DNA of 64,000 bases from Gammaproteobacteria bacterium MOLA455 (lineage in GTDB: Bacteria; Pseudomonadota; Gammaproteobacteria; Pseudomonadales; Porticoccaceae): the NCBI GenBank assembly GCA_000511875.1, contig AZIN01000001.1, positions 1,061,332 through 1,125,331 on the forward strand, written 5' to 3'. The notes beneath the pieces were generated by a model. The model was not told the DNA's origin. It worked only from the letters and a program-made list of their open reading frames with translations, and made no database searches. Each line of letters starts with the position of its first letter. Positions within the stretch are counted from its first letter, which is position 1. Below are positions 57,543-64,000 of this stretch, piece after piece. The position numbers and the translations under genes are program-made.

Positions 57543-58655
57543 TTACTGACTGCCAGAGCTATCGTTAGAAGAGCTATCGAAAGAAGAGCTATTTGGAGAA
57601 GAGTTGATTTTGTAAGAAACAGAAACCTGCTCAGCTTCAGTGACATAGTTTTGCCCGACCGTGACTAAGGCCACCCTATCAGGCAATCCAGTTACCCAAA
57701 CACCGTCGCCATTTTCACCCACATTGACCACAGACAAAGTGTTGATAATGCCCTGGTCATCCACCGCGCGAACCACCAAATGACCAGCATCATCGAGCAG
57801 CACCAAACTTGAGGGAATAAGGTGCGCTGCCAGAGGCTCTAATGCAATTTTCAGACCTCCAGACATGCCCGCCAGAAAGCGTAACTGCGGATTGGCAACC
57901 GTTGCTTCAATTCGGTAACTGCGGGTCACAGGATTAGCCTGACGCGACAAATAGCTGATCGCACCGCTCAGAGTCTGACCACTAGCCAGAGTTAATTGCG
58001 CACCTCGAGCTAGAGAAACTTTACCAATCTCTTGCTCAGTGATCTCTGCAGAGACTTTTAAAGGGTTAAGCTCGACCACCTGAGCACAGAACTGACCCGG
58101 CTGAACAAAGTCTCCCACTTCAACAGGACGTCGCTCAACAATGCCGGCGAAAGGCGCTTTGATCGATAAGTTATCCAGATCAAGGGTACTGCGTTCGAGG
58201 GCCACCCGAGCGGATTCAAGCCGGGTTTTAGCCTTGGCAATAGCCAACTCTGACTGGTAGCCGCCCTGCTCAAGTTTTCGTGCACCCTGATATTCGATAG
58301 TGGCTTGTTTGAGGCCGGCTTTTGCCTGTTGAAGACGCAGCTTGCGATCTTCCTGATCCACTTCGCAAAGTGTCGCACCAGCATTGACCAGAGCTCCCTC
58401 AGCTGCCGGAACAGCGACAATTCGGCCAGCAATCTGCGCTTTGACATCCACCGAACGATTGGCTTCAGTTCGTCCACGCAAGATCAATTGCGGCTCATAG
58501 GATTGGATCTCAAACCAGTCAGCCTGCACATTAGTGAGCTTTGATTCGACTTTATTAGAGTTATTTTCAGTGGCCGGAGAGGTAAATAGTCCAGACATCA
58601 ACCACAGCCCTATGGCCAGGGCTATAATAAGTGACACACGCACATTACTGTTCAA
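57543..58655 (-). CDS. RND efflux membrane-fusion (adaptor) protein
   Basis: This HlyD/AcrA-type adaptor has an N-terminal hydrophobic segment (VSLIIALAIGLWLMSGLFT), a biotinyl-lipoyl half (RTEANRSVDVKAQIAGRIVAVPAAEGALV), an alpha-hairpin (about 100-160) and the second lipoyl half (LDNLSIKAPFAGIVERRPVEVGDFV). The beta-barrel and a short domain complete it. The tail is Ser/Asn-rich (SSPNSSSFDSSSNDSSGS). A TTG at 58655 is preferred as start because GGAAG precedes it by 6 bases; another TTG at 58757 lacks a site. It lies 17 bases from the pump gene. Confidence 0.88.
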   Translation of the reverse strand: MNSNVRVSLIIALAIGLWLMSGLFTSPATENNSNKVESKLTNVQADWFEIQSYEPQLILRGRTEANRSVDVKAQIAGRIVAVPAAEGALVNAGATLCEVDQEDRKLRLQQAKAGLKQATIEYQGARKLEQGGYQSELAIAKAKTRLESARVALERSTLDLDNLSIKAPFAGIVERRPVEVGDFVQPGQFCAQVVELNPLKVSAEITEQEIGKVSLARGAQLTLASGQTLSGAISYLSRQANPVTRSYRIEATVANPQLRFLAGMSGGLKIALEPLAAHLIPSSLVLLDDAGHLVVRAVDDQGIINTLSVVNVGENGDGVWVTGLPDRVALVTVGQNYVTEAEQVSVSYKINSSPNSSSFDSSSNDSSGSQ

Positions 58656-59021
58656 GGGTAATCTTCCAATTTTGCTAGTTACTGTTGACGCTCTGACTAC
58701 GGCAGATTCTTCTGTACAGTTTACCTTGGTTTTCACTGTGATGTTGAAAAAATGCAACTTGAATTGTCCAGATGAGAATTTCCATGGACCTAAAAGTAGT
58801 GCGCTCGGTTGGGTTTTAGACTTGAATTAGCGCTAATAAAGCGAGGTATTAATCAGCATTTAGCAACTCGCAATGTGATATCCATAACAAGTTGCCAGCC
58901 TTTAGCGTGTCGCAATTGGCATTTAAGTTTTACTTGGTTGAACTCTGCTATTGCTTAGGGACAATGGGGGTCAAGTAGGGCAGCTATTAATCCGCTGGGA
59001 CACACAAAAGGGACTTTTAAA

Positions 59022-60344
59022 ATGGACATTCAAAACACCGCCGTTGACGCAGTAAAAGCGCAACCAACAGGCAATAAACCTCTTAATCGGCCGATTAAAT
59101 TGACTTTGCAGCCAACCAAATCACTATCCTGGCTGCTTAGAGGTCTGCAAATCATCATCGCGTTAAGTCTAGCCTCAGTATCATTTGCACAAACCGAGCT
59201 AATAATGAACGGCGGCAGTATTTACACCGACTTGGGCAAAGATCAGTTTGCCGCGGCACTCTATTTAGAGACACAGCAGAAAAACCCTAACACCGCTCAT
59301 TCCATGGCAGGTGAAAAACGCATGGAAGTGCGCGTTTTAAACAATTACTCCAAACGCCGCTGGTTCAATTTATGGATGCAGAGCATCTCAATCAACAATA
59401 GCCGAGAATCCTTTTCTGAGTCTGCCCAAGACCTGATGACCCTGATGCAAGCTGCCAAGTCGGCGCCGCAAAAAGGTGATTTTATCGAGTATTTGTCGAG
59501 CCCTGATCAGGGCACATCAATGCGTTTTAATGGCACCGAACTAGTTGCAGGCTTGCCCGGGGAGGTATTCGACCTTTTACTCAACACTTGGATCGGTGCA
59601 ATCCCGCCAACTACCAGTTTTAAAGATGAGATTCTTGGCAAGCAGCGCAACCCAGAGGCAGTCGACTTGCTCGACAGAGTTACCACAGATCCACAGCGAG
59701 TGGATCTGGCGGCATCCTGGATACGGCCACCAGAACCTGTGGCTGAAATAGTTGCCAAGGTAAAGCCGGAGCCTGCCAACAAAGAGCAGCTCAAAGTCAA
59801 AACCGCGGTTTCAGCTAAGCCAAAAGTCCTTCCAGAATCTCTTGAAAACCAACCTGTAGCTCCTAAAACAGCGACAGTAGCAACCGCGGCCTTGACTGCA
59901 GATGAACCCCCTGCAGTAACACCCAAGGCTGAGGCTGACAGTAAAAACACTAAAACTGACAGCCTTGCCAAGACGTCAGCTGAAACCGCTTCGGCTGCTC
60001 AAGAAGTTGCCGCTGACACTGAAGACGAAGTCGATTTTAGCATTGCCGAGGCTCTGGCTATGCGCGACTACACGCCTTTAGTGGTTCAGGCGATCTTCAA
60101 GAAGATCCGCTATCCCAGCCGCGCTATTGATAAAGGTTATGAGGGCACCGTACGCATGTCGATAGTCGTGAATAAATCTGGCGTTCTAGAGAAAGCCACT
60201 GTAGCCCAGGAGAGCAAATACTCGATACTCAACAAAGCAGCTATCAAGGCTACCGAAAAGGCGGCACCCTTTCCTGAGTTGCCAGCTGCACTGAATACAA
60301 ATCAATTCGAAATCACCGTGCCCATAACCTTCAAACTGCAGTAA
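59022..60344 (+). CDS. Chalcone-isomerase-like / TonB C-terminal fusion protein
   Basis: This 440-residue protein appears to combine two folds. Residues about 38-57 form a hydrophobic signal that looks cleavable (SVSFAQ). Residues 60-207 match the chalcone-isomerase-like domain: FAAALYLE, KRMEVRVLNNYSKRRWFNLW, KGDFIEYLSSPDQGTSMRFNGTEL and FDLLLNTWIGAIPP. A Lys/Ala/Glu/Pro-rich linker (about 236-345) leads to a TonB C-terminal domain (350-440) with RYPSRAIDKGYEGTVRMSIVVNKSG. TonB normally has only an uncleaved N-terminal helix. No ExbB or ExbD gene is nearby. The role is unknown; an envelope anchor or receptor partner is possible. Confidence 0.8.
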   Translation: MDIQNTAVDAVKAQPTGNKPLNRPIKLTLQPTKSLSWLLRGLQIIIALSLASVSFAQTELIMNGGSIYTDLGKDQFAAALYLETQQKNPNTAHSMAGEKRMEVRVLNNYSKRRWFNLWMQSISINNSRESFSESAQDLMTLMQAAKSAPQKGDFIEYLSSPDQGTSMRFNGTELVAGLPGEVFDLLLNTWIGAIPPTTSFKDEILGKQRNPEAVDLLDRVTTDPQRVDLAASWIRPPEPVAEIVAKVKPEPANKEQLKVKTAVSAKPKVLPESLENQPVAPKTATVATAALTADEPPAVTPKAEADSKNTKTDSLAKTSAETASAAQEVAADTEDEVDFSIAEALAMRDYTPLVVQAIFKKIRYPSRAIDKGYEGTVRMSIVVNKSGVLEKATVAQESKYSILNKAAIKATEKAAPFPELPAALNTNQFEITVPITFKLQ

Positions 60345-60351
60345 CAAAGCC

Positions 60352-60374
60352 GCGGCACAGTCTCTCTGTGCCGC
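60352..60374 (+). terminator. Hairpin after the TonB-fusion gene
   Basis: GCGGCACAG (60352-60360) pairs perfectly with CTGTGCCGC (60366-60374), loop TCTCT, 7 bases past the stop. No clear T-run follows. Confidence 0.55.
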
Positions 60375-60390
60375 TAATCTGTTAAGCTAC

Positions 60391-60419
60391 TGGCCAATTT
60401 TTCAGCAAGTCGCTATAAT
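60391..60419 (+). promoter_or_regulatory. Probable sigma-70 promoter of ppa
   Basis: A -35-like TGGCCA (60391-60396) and a perfect -10 TATAAT (60414-60419) have a 17-base spacer. The expected leader to the ppa ATG is about 58 bases. Confidence 0.5.
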
Positions 60420-60483
60420 CCGCCACTGTAAAATTTAACCCTTCTCTCGGCAGTATCAATACCACTACCACGGATTTAAAATC

Positions 60484-61014
60484 ATGAGCTACAACGACGT
60501 CCCAGCAGGCAATGATCTACCCAATGATATTAATGTAATTATCGAGATTCCAGCGAATCACGATCCGATCAAATATGAAGTCGATAAAGACAGCGATGCG
60601 ATCTTTGTCGACCGTTTTGTAGCTACGCCAATGTTCTACCCAGCTAACTACGGCTATGTGCCACAGACTCTGTCAGAAGATGGCGACCCACTGGATGTAT
60701 TGGTTGTATCCCCCTACCCAGTAGTGCCTGGCGCAGTGATCCGCAGCCGTGTTGTAGGCGTTCTCAACATGACTGACGAGTCTGGTGTCGACGCCAAGCT
60801 TCTCGCCGTGCCACACACAAAACTGACTAAGATCTATGATCATGTTCAGGAGATTGCTGATTTACCTGAACTTCTGCTGAAGCAGATCGTCCACTATTTT
60901 GAAAACTACAAGGCTCTCGAGCCAGGAAAGTGGGTTAAGGTAGATGGATGGGACAACGCCGAAGCGGCGCGTGCTGAAATTATGTCATCTCGCGAGCGCT
61001 ATTTGGCGGAGTAA
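60484..61014 (+). CDS. ppa: Inorganic pyrophosphatase (family I)
   Basis: This soluble enzyme hydrolyses PPi, pulling biosynthetic reactions forward. The 176-residue length matches E. coli Ppa. [24 protein letters not shown] contains the family signature with its metal-binding Asp residues. [17 protein letters not shown] is the N-terminal landmark, and [20 protein letters not shown] the C-terminal one. It is followed by a strong bidirectional terminator facing rpoS. Confidence 0.98.
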   Translation: MSYNDVPAGNDLPNDINVIIEIPANHDPIKYEVDKDSDAIFVDRFVATPMFYPANYGYVPQTLSEDGDPLDVLVVSPYPVVPGAVIRSRVVGVLNMTDESGVDAKLLAVPHTKLTKIYDHVQEIADLPELLLKQIVHYFENYKALEPGKWVKVDGWDNAEAARAEIMSSRERYLAE

Positions 61015-61033
61015 TCTCTGCTTAGCGTGAAGC

Positions 61034-61070
61034 AAAAAAACCGGCATCCGTATTGGTTGCCGGTTTTTTT
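61034..61070. terminator. Bidirectional rho-independent terminator
   Basis: AAAAAAACCGGCA (61034-61046) pairs perfectly with TGCCGGTTTTTTT (61058-61070). The T-run on each strand serves both ppa (plus) and rpoS (minus). Confidence 0.92.
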
Positions 61071-61096
61071 ACGCGTTAATCTAACAAACTTACAAG

Positions 61097-62017
61097 CTAA
61101 GCTCCGTCCAATTCCTCAAACAGTACGTCACCATTTAGCCCATGCTTTCGCAGGACATCGCGCAGCCTTCTTAGAGCATCGACCTGGATCTGACGAACAC
61201 GCTCTCTGGTGAGGCCGATCTCGCGCCCAACTTGCTCCAGCGTCTCCTCCTGATGATGCAGCAGACCAAAGCGCCTAACTAACACTTCGCGCTGTTTTTC
61301 AGGTAGCTGAGTGAGCCACTTATTAAGTACTTCGGAAAGATTTTCGCCTTCGATCTGGCGCTCAGGGCTACTGGCTCCTTCCGCGGAAATGGTTTCGATA
61401 AGACTCTTCTCATTTTCAGCAACCGGTATATCGATGGACGAAATACGTTCGCTGAGACTGAATATCTTCAGTACATCTTCCACTGGCTTATCCACCTCTT
61501 CGGCAATTTCCTCCGGTGTCGGTGTATGATCGAGCTGTTGAGCTAGCTTGCGCGATGCGCGCACATAGACATTGAGCTCTTTCACTATGTGCACCGGCAA
61601 TCTAATGGTCCGAGTCTGATTCATCAGTCCGCGCTCAATAGTTTGCCTAATCCACCAGGTTGCATAGGTGGAGAAACGATAGCCCAGCTCGGGGTCGAAC
61701 TTTTCTACCGCACGCATTAGGCCAATATTACCCTCCTCGATTAAATCGAGCAGTTCGAGGCCACGATTGACATAGCGACGCGCGATTTTAACCACTAACC
61801 GCAGATTGCTTTCGATCATACGCTTACGCGCTGATTCATCACCTTTGAGGAATTTTCGAGCGAAGAAGACTTCTTCGGCTGCCGTAAGTAACGGAGCATA
61901 GCCAATCTCTTTGAGATAGAGACTGGTGGCATCAATAACCTGATGACTGACTTCCGATGAGCTTCCTTGATCGTCGTTTTGTGCTTTTCTTAAATCTACT
62001 TTTAACGCTGATTCCAT
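61097..62017 (-). CDS. rpoS: RNA polymerase sigma factor RpoS
   Basis: This is the stationary-phase and general-stress sigma factor. The 306-residue protein has region 1.2 ([21 protein letters not shown]) and region 2 ([40 protein letters not shown]). Region 3 is [12 protein letters not shown], and region 4.2 has [29 protein letters not shown]. It is somewhat shorter at the N-terminus than E. coli RpoS. nlpD lies 225 bases upstream on the same strand, the classic arrangement in which an rpoS promoter can sit within or after nlpD; that gap is AT-rich without another gene. Confidence 0.97.
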   Translation of the reverse strand: MESALKVDLRKAQNDDQGSSSEVSHQVIDATSLYLKEIGYAPLLTAAEEVFFARKFLKGDESARKRMIESNLRLVVKIARRYVNRGLELLDLIEEGNIGLMRAVEKFDPELGYRFSTYATWWIRQTIERGLMNQTRTIRLPVHIVKELNVYVRASRKLAQQLDHTPTPEEIAEEVDKPVEDVLKIFSLSERISSIDIPVAENEKSLIETISAEGASSPERQIEGENLSEVLNKWLTQLPEKQREVLVRRFGLLHHQEETLEQVGREIGLTRERVRQIQVDALRRLRDVLRKHGLNGDVLFEELDGA

Positions 62018-62241
62018 AACGTTATCATCCCTTTAGTGTTACTCCATGTTCCAAGCCACCATCTAGTGACCTCTCCAGAACTGTACCGCTTCCTTTTTTA
62101 CATACTGCTCTTTTTTAACTGCTATTAACTTTACTACCTACTACTTGCGTTGAGTTTGCTCAACAAGGCTGACGATGTCGCTGTCCGATTTATCAACCTC
62201 TTATCTGAATAGCCTTTTTACTTCGACAGACTCTTTCAGCT

Positions 62242-63036
62242 CTACTTTAAATAGGCTTCAGGATCCACTGGATAGCCATCTTTGCGTATCTCGAAATACA
62301 TCGTACCATCAGAACCCAGTCGAGAGATAATGTCGGTCTGTCTAACTCTCTGACCCTCTCTGACCATAATCTGGTCATTGTAGGCATAGGCGCTCAACAA
62401 TATCTCGCTGTGCTTAATGATAACCAGCTTACCATACCCGCGTAAACCCTCTCCGGCATAAACTACAATCCCCGGGGCTGAAGAGCGCACCGCTGCTCGG
62501 CTGACGGACTTAATTTTTATTCCCTTGTGGAGCTTAGGAAGGCTATACGACTCGACTATTTTGCCGTTAATAGGCCATTTCCACTGCCAATTAGTCCCAT
62601 ACACCACCGGACTGGAGGTAGATTTAGGCTTGTTAGCAAGGTTTTTTGTGACTGCTGGAGGGTTTGCAGCAACACGAGATTTGACGTTTGGCGCTGCTAT
62701 TTTAGTCTTTGCCACTGATTTGTTGACCGTCTTGGCCGCCGTGTTACTAATTTTACTGGTATCTAATAGCAGCAGTTGGCCGCGACTAATAACAAAGGGG
62801 TCTCTTATGCCATTGGCCCGCGCCAACTTGCGGAAATCCAGATCATAGCGCCAGGCGATAGAGTACAGGGTCTCTCCAGATTCAACCTGATGCACCGATA
62901 TGCGGTCGCTCGGCGGCGCTGAACGGCTGCTCACAGGCGCCGCGTTATGACTGCTACAGCCAGTCACTAAAATGATGGCTGTCAGCGCTAGAGCAGAGAC
63001 GAAACGAGAGACTAATGGTGCCGACTTGGTTGTCAA
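62242..63036 (-). CDS. nlpD: NlpD-like LysM/LytM lipoprotein
   Basis: This outer-membrane lipoprotein of 264 residues probably activates an amidase at the division site. The lipobox is LVTGC (Cys near 27). A LysM domain (about 46-92, VHQVESGETLYSIAWRYDL) and a LytM/M23 domain (about 150-264) follow. The M23 metal site is degenerate: HxGxD has become LHKGIKI (Lys in place of Asp) and the final HxH is YFEIR, so no peptidase activity is expected. This is what NlpD and EnvC show. It precedes rpoS. Confidence 0.94.
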   Translation of the reverse strand: MTTKSAPLVSRFVSALALTAIILVTGCSSHNAAPVSSRSAPPSDRISVHQVESGETLYSIAWRYDLDFRKLARANGIRDPFVISRGQLLLLDTSKISNTAAKTVNKSVAKTKIAAPNVKSRVAANPPAVTKNLANKPKSTSSPVVYGTNWQWKWPINGKIVESYSLPKLHKGIKIKSVSRAAVRSSAPGIVVYAGEGLRGYGKLVIIKHSEILLSAYAYNDQIMVREGQRVRQTDIISRLGSDGTMYFEIRKDGYPVDPEAYLK

Positions 63037-63066
63037 ATTAGACTACCTACAGAGAGTTATAGATGT

Positions 63067-64000
63067 TTAATAGGGCTCTTCCTGAAACCTTGATCCAACA
63101 TATTCTAAACCCAGGACTAAAATCAAGCCCAACAGCATAGCACTGACACTGAGCAGAGTTTGGGCATCGGCGCCAACTAACGCAGTATATTGACTTGGCC
63201 AGAGATTTTGCGACGCTAACACTATGGTCTTGCCCGAGTGGCTAAGGACTGAATCGAGCACCAATTTCCACGGCCAGATAATATTTAAACTCCCCACCAA
63301 AAAGCCGCACATGGTGGCAATAACCGAGACTTCGTAACGCGCCAAGAGCCAGGAGAGCAAGCGACTAAACAGCGCCAAACCTATGACGCCGCCGAGGGCA
63401 AATACACTGAGAATATCCAGTTGCAACCCGGCAATGGCGCCAATGAAAACTGGATAGAGTCCAAGTAGAACAAGGATAAAAGAACCTGATATGCCAGGCA
63501 AAATCATGGCACAGAGAGCAATGCTGCCGGCAAAAAACATGGTTACAAGACCACTTTCAAACTGCACAGCTGGCGCCACTGACAGAGACCAGGCGATAGC
63601 TACACCGATCACGAATAGCAGCATATCCCGCCAGCGAGCAATGCGATATTGACGCAGCAGATAGATCACTGAGCCGGCAATCAAACCAACAAAAAATGAC
63701 CACACTGGCAGCGGGTGTTGTGCCAGAAGGTACTGCATTGCCACCGCCAGAGAAAACAGACTGGTTAAGATGCCGCTGACCAAGGTAATCAGAAAATTGC
63801 CGTTAATATGTCGCCAAGCGGCGGCGAGCCCTTGAGACCTTAGGGTCTTGAGTGCCTGAAGATTCAAAGACTTAATGCTGTCAATTAGCTCCATATAGAT
63901 GCCACTGACAAAGGCTATTGTGCCGCCCGAGACACCGGGAACCACATCGGCAGCGCCCATAGCCAACCCTTTGGAGAAAAGTAACAGGTATTGTTTAAAA
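63067..64000 (-). CDS. DUF368 membrane protein (PopT-like), 5' end off window
   Basis: This is a polytopic membrane protein of the DUF368 family, linked in some bacteria to undecaprenyl-phosphate transport. The hallmark GAADVVPGVSGGTIAFVSGIY occurs near the start, and LPGISGSFILVLLGLYP is its internal repeat. The frame remains open through the right edge (KQYLLLFSKGLAMGAAD), so the true start is beyond 64000. An internal TTG at 63966 would remove the conserved first residues. It lies 30 bases upstream of nlpD on the same strand. Confidence 0.88.
   Translation of the reverse strand, partial: FKQYLLLFSKGLAMGAADVVPGVSGGTIAFVSGIYMELIDSIKSLNLQALKTLRSQGLAAAWRHINGNFLITLVSGILTSLFSLAVAMQYLLAQHPLPVWSFFVGLIAGSVIYLLRQYRIARWRDMLLFVIGVAIAWSLSVAPAVQFESGLVTMFFAGSIALCAMILPGISGSFILVLLGLYPVFIGAIAGLQLDILSVFALGGVIGLALFSRLLSWLLARYEVSVIATMCGFLVGSLNIIWPWKLVLDSVLSHSGKTIVLASQNLWPSQYTALVGADAQTLLSVSAMLLGLILVLGLEYVGSRFQEEPY

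Overview
The window reads as a chromosome segment of a free-living, probably marine, gammaproteobacterium. The housekeeping order proA-nadD-rsfS-rlmH-mrdA-mrdB-mltB-rlpA-dacA-ybeD-lipB-lipA and the nlpD-rpoS pair are typical of Pseudomonas- and Cellvibrionales-type genomes. The added aromatic-catabolism, sulfatase and TonB-receptor genes resemble SAR92/Porticoccaceae-like lineages; that placement is inference. No rRNA, tRNA, CRISPR array, integrase or intact insertion sequence was seen.

Region 1 (1-6810) is a protocatechuate 4,5-cleavage (lig) locus split into two divergent arms around a LysR-type regulator. The minus arm is ligK-ligI-ligU/galD, with the last gene running off the left edge. 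The plus arm is ligJ-ligA-ligB-ligC. LigAB opens the ring, LigC oxidises the semialdehyde, LigI opens the pyrone, LigU/GalD isomerises and LigJ hydrates oxalomesaconate, and LigK cleaves the product to pyruvate and oxaloacetate. The regulator carries two winged-HTH domains in tandem.

Region 2 (6862-19360) is a second catabolic block: a secreted formylglycine-type sulfatase, a TonB-dependent receptor, a LysR regulator, a GST-like protein, a type I extradiol dioxygenase, an alpha/beta hydrolase, a cupin, a fumarylacetoacetate-hydrolase-family enzyme, an FAD aromatic hydroxylase and a Rieske oxygenase. Together they look like uptake, desulfation, hydroxylation/demethylation and meta-cleavage of an unknown (possibly sulfated or methoxylated) phenolic, feeding towards region 1. 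The substrate is not proven.

Region 3 (19520-36733) is mostly housekeeping: a PAP2 phosphatase with a glycosyltransferase, guaB and guaA, xseA, methionine gamma-lyase with a divergent Lrp-type regulator, carbonic anhydrase, an unknown anchored protein, an AI-2E-type transporter, a TSUP permease, an acyltransferase and prfC. It ends in a hipBA toxin-antitoxin pair with palindromic operator-like sites. A decayed DinB-family fragment and a 156-bp imperfect inverted repeat lie between genes.

Region 4 (37118-41373) holds a class 3 lipase, a lipoprotein and a small helical protein, then hemH and a sirtuin. Region 5 (41499-52529) is the proA to lipA cell-wall, NAD and lipoate cluster.

Region 6 (52703-64000) carries a small basic protein, dinB, an RND pump with adaptor, an unusual fusion of a chalcone-isomerase-like domain with a TonB C-terminal domain, ppa, rpoS, nlpD and a DUF368 protein that runs off the right edge.
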